A stretch of DNA of 64,000 nucleotides from Oryzias latipes (Eukaryota; Chordata; Actinopteri; Beloniformes; Adrianichthyidae): positions 21,794,604 to 21,858,603 of the forward strand of contig NC_019871.2 of the NCBI RefSeq assembly GCF_002234675.1. The letters run 5' to 3'. Made by a program: the position numbers and the translations under genes. Within the stretch, counting starts at the first letter, position 1. Every line of letters starts with the position of its first letter. The notes beneath the pieces were generated by a model. It was not told the origin of the DNA. It saw only the letters and a list, made by a program, of their open reading frames with translations, and did no database searches. This document shows positions 22,730 to 64,000 of this stretch, piece after piece.

Positions 22730-24414
22730 GACAGATGTGTGCAAAGTAATTCCTGTTTGGTCTAGAGAAGCGTGTTAGAGGTTGACTGGAGATCCTGATT
22801 ATAAGAAGATCGTAAAGACGAAGTCTCTGCAGAATCTCTTAAGGTAAAGCGATACTTTTGTGTATTGTTTCTCCTCTAAATGAATTTGCACAAGGAATCC
22901 TGCTGATATGAAAGATTATGTTTAATTTGAGTGCTCAGCATGAAAAACATGCTCTTTTCCTGCTTGATAAAAGCAGAAGGCTTTAACCAATCACTCTGTG
23001 CCAGACTGTTTTCATACTGAGTTGAACAATTTACCTTTAGAACAGATTCATTCTTTCATGATTTTAGGCTAAACTTCTAACATTTTTAACAAAAAAACAC
23101 AACCAGGAGTTTTAATTAGAAAAGCGTACTCCTTTAAATTTGATCCAAAACTAAACTGCCGGACATTTTCTGTGAAGATAACGTATTTTTAAAAATATAT
23201 TTAATCTTCAATAGCTTCTGTAGATAACGTGAACATATCAAACCAAACCCTTCCATGAAGTGTCTAATTTCTGTGTGATTTTTTTTCATTCATATTCTAA
23301 TTTCTTTAATCTCAGATAATTTTAACAAATTCATGAACTCTGTTTTAGGATTATCGGTTAGTCATGTTGAACTTCTATTTCCTCTGACATTTGACTTAAA
23401 TTTCCTTAAAGATCATACTGTAGAACGTTAACATGGATAAGACAGTAATTATTTCCATCATTTTGTCATCTTTTGAGTGTTAAGATTTTATTGGAAAATT
23501 TCTACAAATACTAAATAACTTCAAATAAAACTAAATCTGCGAGTCAACAGTATTTTTTTATTCATAGCAAGGAGAGAGTCCAGATCATTCTCAGAGCAGA
23601 GCTCGGGATAAAGCTCAAAGCTTCACAGGACACTGCATTTCATTTCTTGTCAGTGTTCTAAGTATTAAGTGCTGATATGACGTACTTTACAGCCCACACT
23701 AACACAAGAACATTGCTAGCTAAGGGTTCAAAGGTTACTTCTTTTTGTACACTAAACTCATTTTAGCTGAATGTGTCAAATTCTTGTAATTTCTGTCAGT
23801 TTTAGATAATCTCTGTTTCAGTTTTATGACTTAAATGAAGCGTGAAAGACAGCTCATGAAGAGGACCTTGTACCAGCTGTTTTCCCTTTGCAAGTCTCTT
23901 GTGTAATCTAATAAAGGAAAAAAAAGTCAACAATTTTAATTTCTGGAAGTCACCCTTTGATACCACAGTTCCAGTAAATGTGCATTTTTACTCTACCATA
24001 AATAAAAAAAATGTGTTTTTTTATAAGAAATAAAAACTTTTACTTCTTTGATAAATACAACCCAATTGTTGAATAAAGAATTAATTTGAAGCAGATAATA
24101 TGTTCATTGCAGTGTAAACTCACCAGCATGGTGCTCTGAGTCCTGGTTAAACAGGCAGCAGCTGGAGTACACAGCTTCCTCCACACACTGAACATCACCG
24201 TTTTAGACATAAAGTAGAAAACACAACTTCTCAAAGCTACTGGCTGAAAAAGATCTTTTATACTGATGCAGTATGTCTTTCATTTAACTAAAGAATTTCT
24301 CTAATGATGACCAATAATAACATCATCTTTGTTACGTGAAAAATAATCTGCACTTAATTACTTTAAATAGATGTTAACAGCCAGAACATGGTAACCATGT
24401 AAAATAAATTAAAA

Positions 24415-25010
24415 AAAGTTAAACTGATAAAAATTGTGTTTTTTGGTGTTTTAAACATGTTCTTGTGGCATTTTTCTGATGATAGAGGACATGTCTAAGG
24501 AAAATTCCGCTTGAATATGAATTTCTTTGTGTTTCTTTATTCAAATCACTGAGAATAATGAGCAGATGAAAAAAGGAAATTTTAATCATATCAAGATCAA
24601 GTCTTGAACGTAGAAAAATGCAGGTGATAAGCTCTGCTCCATTCTGATACATCCACTTGTAGATATACATCCATGTACGTCTTTGTTTCATGCTGGCATC
24701 TTGCTCAAAACTGTACAGCTGGATTGCTCAGATATTGCTTGTCGTTTTTGTTGCAATGGTAATAACAGGTTGGGGGTGTGAAGGGCTGCAAGCTAGAATG
24801 ATAAAGCATAAACAGGAAGCTCTTATGGGGAGGGAAAGGGGGTGGGGTTACTCAGGTGAATTTTTAATGAATTTATGCCGCTCTACAGAAACTATGTCCA
24901 AAGGAACGACACAAGTTTGTCCATTTTTGCTGAAAACGGCATGATCATCATGAAAAGAACACTGGGAACGCTTTGAAAATTGATCAAAAGATGATCAGAG
25001 TAGGACTGTA
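24415..25010 (+). repeat. MITE-like family A, near full-length copy
   Basis: Begins 'TTAAACTGATAAAAATTGTG', includes the conserved central blocks, and ends 'GATGATCAGAGTAGGACTGT' about 90 bp before the folate receptor ATG, so it may lie in that gene's promoter or first intron. Confidence 0.75.
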
Positions 25011-25100
25011 AACATAAAAAGGGTGTCTGTCTGTCTGTCTATCAATTCCTCTTATGTTTTCTTGAAGACGGAACCATTAATGCCCCTCTCCTCCACAGTC

Positions 25101-26260
<1,160 letters not shown>

Positions 26261-26289
26261 AAATCCTCCTGTTTCACCTTGAAGAAAGT

Positions 26290-26295
26290 AATAAA
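26290..26295 (+). terminator. Putative folr polyadenylation signal
   Basis: AATAAA 30 bp after the stop codon, with a second one near 26360. Confidence 0.55.
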
Positions 26296-26740
26296 GTGGT
26301 TTGCAAGGTTTGTCTGGCTTTCAGAGTATTGAAAATGAAAAACATGACAACTTATTAAAATAAACTGTTTTTTATGCTACACAAATTGCTGACTACCAGC
26401 GGTGCAAACTTGTCATCTGTAGAGGATATTCCTAAACTTGAATATCTCTAAACCTCTACAAAATACTGAATGAACTCCTTTGGGTATCTACAGAGGGCAT
26501 TTGTGGCTTTCAATATTAATAAATGTGAAAGGATGGGGTTCTGGGAGTTGTAGTTTTTGGTGGCTTTAAAAATAATTTGACTAGACAAAATGTTTATTCT
26601 CTGGTGGTCAGGAGGATAAAACATCCCTGAAAAGGACAATTTTATAGAACAGACAGCGAAGTTCTACAGGATAGTTACAGTATGCATCATGTTACATGGA
26701 CCAAATCCGATAAAGCAGCTCTGTTTTTTTCTCATTTTAA

Positions 26741-26822
26741 CCATTATATTGTGTTCGGGTCAAAATTGAGCTATTTTCAAGTTTGAAAACGTGTCCATTT
26801 TGAGCCAGACACAACACAATGG
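26741..26822. mobile_element. 82-bp palindromic MITE with TTAA flanks
   Basis: The left half CCATTATATTGTGTTCGG and the right half, reversed, CCATTGTGTTGTGTCTGG pair almost throughout. TTAA lies on each side (26737-26740, 26823-26826). The whole unit can fold as one hairpin. TTAA duplication suggests the piggyBac group. Confidence 0.75.
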
Positions 26823-27359
26823 TTAAAGGTCAAAAAAGTGGATTTTTTTCAACACATATGAACCAATTTAATGTTAACATTGGCAAGAAAGAGAGTTTTC
26901 ATTTGTAAAAATTTGCCACATTTTGCTTTTCTTGTTTAGGTTAAACCGACAGATGAAGGAGAAGCCTGCTCACATCATTAAACCGTGTTTTTCTAACTTT
27001 TTTTGGGAAAGGGTTCAGTTTCCTTGAGAAAAACCTCAAGGCATGCCTCCAACTGAAAACATTGAAAAAGAAAAAAAATTAAAGCAGCAATGTATGGCCT
27101 TGCTTTTCGTATTTCTCCCCTACTCAGTGAAAAACCTGGACTTGTTTGGGTGAACACAGAGCTGATTTCCTGGAAAATGTTTTTTAGATCAATTAGGTGA
27201 AATTGAATCATTTTCCACAGTATATCTCATGATTTCTCAGGGCACACTGGTTGAAAAACACTACATTAAATTACAAGTTTAACACCCAAAAAATGAGGTG
27301 CCAAAATTGTTGGCAAACTGGAGTCTTGTAAAGTTAAAAGCAGACGTGTTTAGATCGTG

Positions 27360-27640
27360 AAACAGAAATAAAATCCTGCCGCTCTAAGGCCCATGAAGCT
27401 CTGCTATGGGTTGACTTTTCTCTTAAATGCAGTGTGTAGATCAGCTTAATGACCCCCTGGCACCCTCAAAGACCTCCGGGGAGACTGTAAAGCTGACCCT
27501 GGATCTGCAGGGAGAGAAAAGGCTCCTCTGCTGTGGCCTCTCTGAAGGATCACAGTGTCGCACGAGCATTCTGGGCCTGTTAGTGGTTAATGTGATTCAG
27601 AGCCCAGTAATTATGGGGCTCTAGTCCCCTGAGAGTCTGT
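27360..27640. other. Candidate conserved non-coding block
   Basis: Higher-complexity, more GC-rich sequence within AT-rich surroundings, 1.1 kb past folr, with no repeat signature and no convincing exon. It contains motif-rich DNA such as TTAATGTGATTCAG and CAGTAATTATGGGGC (homeodomain-like TAAT cores). Judged by eye only. Confidence 0.3.
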
Positions 27641-29084
27641 GTGCTTTTTCTGTGTGACATTTGGAAAAAAGAAAAAAAAAAGCAGAGAAAACCTCAAATC
27701 ATCTTTGACTTTTACATTAACTTTGATTCTCCTTCTTAAAATTTTTCTTAAACTTAGTTGTGATTGATTTTACAATAATTTGAAAGGATTTGACCACAAA
27801 GGAGGAACTAAAGATAAAACTGAGATATTGTTTCTATCTCAATCATTTACATAACATACAGAATACCTTGAAAATATTTTTTATCTGTTCAAAAACATTT
27901 ATTGTTTTCTAATGTACTTTATTCTCTAACAGACAGACAACGTAACAAAGTACTTTTCTGTTGTTTTTGTATCAAAGTCCCTCAGTTGTTGAATCAGTGC
28001 TTCAAGCCTATGCTGCATCCTTTAGCCCAGCCTTTTCTGTCTGTTCCCCCTGCATCCACCATGTTTCCATGCAACTCCATAGCAAAAGGTTGGGACATCT
28101 AGGATTACAAGTTTCCTCTTAGAGAAGTGGAACAACGTCTGTTTTTTTTGCTTTTAAGTTGTAAAACTGGACATTTTCTCGTGGGAATCATAACATTTGA
28201 ATTTAGGAGAGCTTTTGGAGCAAAGTTGTCAAACTGTTCACCTCTAAAGTTACACTTCAAGTTAGGGACATTGTTATTTGCATGAAAGCTTTTCCTATTT
28301 GGTGTGAATTCCAATGAACAAAAGTTCCCTTAAAGTTCTTCCTGTCTTCAAGGCAGGCTGTGTTGTGGAATACGTAAAATGATTTGCAGCTCGTGGGAGT
28401 CTTGAGATCAAAGTTTTTCCACAGGCCTGAAACAGAACAAAAGGAAAATGAACACCTGAAGCTAAATGTGACCCAAAGTGTGTTAAAAACAAAGAAGTTT
28501 GCTTTTTGGGTTAAAAATGCAGTACAGAAAATGTTTCTTAATTTATTTTATAGCTACGCTCTACAACAGCATAGCTATATAAAAGTTATATAAAAGACTT
28601 TTGACAAAGTTTGACCATAGAACAAACATATAAAGCGAAATAAAAGAATCTCCTTTAATGATTAATAGATCTTTTTTGCTTTAAAGGCATTGAGTCAGAA
28701 CAAGAAATCCCTCATCTCTAAGAAACTCTGACCACAGCATCTACGAACATCTCAAGTTAATCCAGTTCACCACTGAAAATACATTCAGTTATTTACAGAA
28801 AATTCCAAGTCAATCAAGGACTCGAGTGTTCCTGAATAGGTTTTTTTAAGCACACCAAACACATTTGTTTTATGTTTTGAAAGAGTTGTGTCATCAGTTT
28901 ATATCTTCCATTTTTGTTTAAGATTTCAATCTGTAAAAAGAAAACTGACTCTGGAACCTGTAGGATTGAAGAAACACATTTTCAAAGTATTAGAAGATGT
29001 ATTAGAAAAAAGTATTAGAAACCAGAGCCTCAAATTATGTGTCACAGATGATTAACATTTTATAAAAGTATTTATTTACTCACT
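27641..29084. other. AT-rich intergenic DNA
   Basis: No exon, RNA gene or recognised element. Confidence 0.45.
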
Positions 29085-29515
29085 TTGGTCATCTTTGGAT
29101 CTATTTTTAAAGCGTTCTCAGTGGTTCATTAATTCTGATTGTGCCGTTTTTAGACATAAATCCAAAAACCTGTGTTGTTTTTTGGTACATGGTTTCTGCA
29201 GAGCCACAGGAGTTCATTAGAAATTCACCTCTGACTTGTGGGTGGGACTATTGGCGCAGATCAACCCGCCCCCACTTCCCTTGCCCGTTGGTGAGACCTC
29301 TATGTTTACAAACTCTCCAGCCAGCTTGCAGCCCCTCACACCCGCAACCTAACGTTATCTGTGCCACTAAAATATTGAAACCATCCAGCGGTACAGTTCT
29401 GAGCCAGCTCAGACAAGACTTACTTGGATCTCTTCATTTACTTGTGGATGCATCAGAATGGAGTGGAGCAGGGAGTTTATGATCCTCTACCTGCAGCAGC
29501 AACAGAGGTTTTCAG
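29085..29515 (-). repeat. MITE-like family A, reversed copy
   Basis: Runs from 'TTTGGTCATCTTTGGATC' to 'GATGCATCAGAATGGAGTGG'; the far third is missing. Confidence 0.7.
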
Positions 29516-31219
29516 AGTTGTTGTCATACAAGTCTTTGTGTGATATTGTCTCTTTGCTCACATTTGTAGGGAAATCAATGTGTTTAAAAGTAAACTTATA
29601 CACAGGGACGGATGATGCTACATCCGAAAATAGCACTTACATGGCTGCAGACCCTGCTTCTATAAATACTAAGCTTCTCAGAGGTCAATTGCAACACACA
29701 CCACCCTGTCTGACTCTCCCACTGTCTCCTACCTCTCCTTTTTCTTTGTATGCATGCATTTCCACACCACGTGTCAGGAGCCAGACACTGTGGGCAGAGA
29801 AAAAGGCTGAATCAGAGTAATGAGAAATGTTTAAACACCGGGCAGTCAGTTTCCTGTCATCTGGCAGCTTGGTTGCTAAGCTGGCAGTACCTCTTTATGT
29901 ATGAATGTGTGTGGTCTGGAGAAGAATGGGGTTGTATAACCCCATTTCAGGTTTGTTGATAAATGGTTGCAGCTTCTGGAGGGGGCTGTAGGTTCTTGGA
30001 GAAAAACACAGGAAAACTGTGGCAATAATGATGGATTTGACATCACAGAACAAAACCAATTTAACAATTTTCACCTTTATGAATGGAAAGTTTTGGCCAA
30101 AGGGGATTTATACGTCATTGTATTGTCCGCCTAGACACACTGACTGAGATGTGGACATGAGAGGCCTTCAGGCAATTTTGATCATTTTGAACTCTTACTG
30201 GTCTTTAACTCTTTTTATATTACATGTACAGTGTGGTAAAAAACAAAGATGTTTCCTACTATGTGAAATGCTTACTTTTCTAAGTAGGTCATGATCAAGT
30301 TTGTACCAATACTTTGGATCTGAATTTGAAATTGGTTTATTTCAAGCAAACAAAAAAATACTAGAGAGAAAAAACTCTGTTTCTATACATACATATTTTA
30401 ACTTTGGATGATTAATCATGACTTGACTGGAAAAAGTAAAAAAAAAAAATTATAGATAAATCCACATAGACGTAAATTATGCCATAATAATCATTCCTAA
30501 TTATTAATTGACATATTTGTAATTATAGTATAAATACATGAAACAAAATCCATTACATGTGCTCTACATGTCACAGATTCAGGATCATTGTTATTTTTGT
30601 TTTTGTCAAAATCTGTGTTCTTGTCACAGCTAAAACAATTTAAAGTATGGTTATAATATTAATTGAAAGCTCTGTAAAGTGCATGATGGCTCCAAAGTTG
30701 GTATTCATTTTTATGTCAAACTGACAGTCTTACTTCTGGGTTAACAGAGTTTTTAAAGTAATATTTGCGGATCATGTTTATCAGGCACCTTGTCCTTCTG
30801 CAAGTAGGAAAGGGCACTCATTTATAAAAGTGTCTACTTCATAAAGCCCTGCCTTGGTAGTATTGTAGTAGATATATCCATAAGTATAAAAGTGAATGAG
30901 AAGACATTGAGTGCTATTTGCATGGAGTAACATCCATGCTGGGATTTAGAGGATAATAATCGGGTAATTGCTGCAGCAGCTGCAAGCAGAGTTGGTAGGA
31001 TGTTTTATTTATAATCTGAGGATTGCTAAAAGAGTCTGAAATGAACTTCTGATATATTTTCTTCAACGTTTTCTGTGTTTTATGTACCATTTGTGTTCAT
31101 CAAGTTAAAAATAAAAAAAACACAAAGGAAACATACTCTGCTTTCTGAAATAAAGCGTTTTGACGTCAATTTTAATGGGTGTTATTTTATTTTGAAAAAT
31201 TCTCCACAGGAAGTGGATT
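29516..31219. other. Intergenic DNA upstream of inppl1
   Basis: Mixed AT-rich sequence without a recognised exon or repeat. Confidence 0.4.
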
Positions 31220-31562
31220 TCTGGCTCTTCTGCTGCTCGTCCCCGACGTGGATGTGGGCTCTCCGGTGTGGATTTACATACCCTGGTTTCCGTGGGACTG
31301 GGAAGCGAAAGAGCAGGGTGGTGGTGTGCCGTTCAGGAACTGAAGGAAATGTCGCTAACAGCGTTTCTCAGGCTAAATATGAAATTCTAGAGGCGCGCCG
31401 TTCGGTTCCGCGCCTCCTCCTGCTGTTGTTCGGGCCGAAGTAACTTTCCTCCCGTACGGACTACTTTTTCTCGTCTGGAGGAAAGCTGGGAGCATTTTAT
31501 TTTCTTTTGAGGGGGGGAGACGGGAAGCAGCTTGAATTAAACCCGGTTGAGGGGCTGTGGCC

Positions 31563-64000
<32,438 letters not shown>

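Larger units (their letters stand above)
21223..24414. other. Divergent gap between anapc15 and the folate receptor gene
   Basis: anapc15 promoter at the left, then AT-rich DNA with a 19-G run and a (CA)13 tract. At 22790-22842 a moderately GC-rich piece ends in CTCTTAAG/gtaaagcg, a good splice donor that could belong to a non-coding 5' exon of the folate receptor gene. Nothing else recognised. Confidence 0.35.

Overview
This window is vertebrate nuclear DNA, from a teleost fish. It has split genes with GT-AG introns, AT-rich intergenic DNA, dense DNA-transposon debris and no operons. A 205-bp TTAA-flanked MITE present three times gives translations that I recall from medaka (Oryzias) sequences, so medaka or a close relative is my best guess; this rests on memory, not a search.

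Six host genes can be assembled exon by exon, and a seventh is represented by its last exon. In order they are: lrrc51 (last exon only, +), lamtor1 (-), a sizzled/sFRP2-like Wnt/BMP modulator (szl, +), tomt (+), anapc15 (-), a GPI-anchored folate receptor (+) and inppl1/SHIP2 (+, 26 coding exons, cut by the right edge inside the SAM domain). This is the human 11q13.4 block (LRTOMT/LAMTOR1/ANAPC15/FOLR/INPPL1) with one addition: szl, a gene known to be absent from mammals, sits between lamtor1 and tomt.

Layout: 1-6.35 kb, tail of lrrc51 convergent with lamtor1. 6.35-9.78 kb, lamtor1 promoter with a near-perfect CLEAR box, then AT-rich DNA and MITEs. 9.78-13.4 kb, szl, whose first intron holds a hAT MITE and a dead Tc1 element with a piggyBac-type MITE inside it. 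13.4-18 kb, a hAT element and tomt. 19.3-21.2 kb, anapc15. 21.2-31.2 kb, mostly repeats and AT-rich DNA around the folate receptor. 31.2-64 kb, inppl1, with an 11.3-kb first intron full of mobile elements (two MITE families, a hAT element, a LINE reverse-transcriptase relic, and a Penelope-like fragment carrying a hammerhead-like core and two perfect hairpins).

The genes are functionally unrelated neighbours held together by ancient synteny: lysosomal mTORC1 anchoring (lamtor1), BMP/Wnt patterning (szl), hair-cell mechanotransduction (tomt), mitotic checkpoint release (anapc15), folate uptake (folr) and phosphoinositide signalling (inppl1). Exon junctions were set by reading frame, GT/AG sites and remembered human or zebrafish protein sequence. 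No alignment was run.
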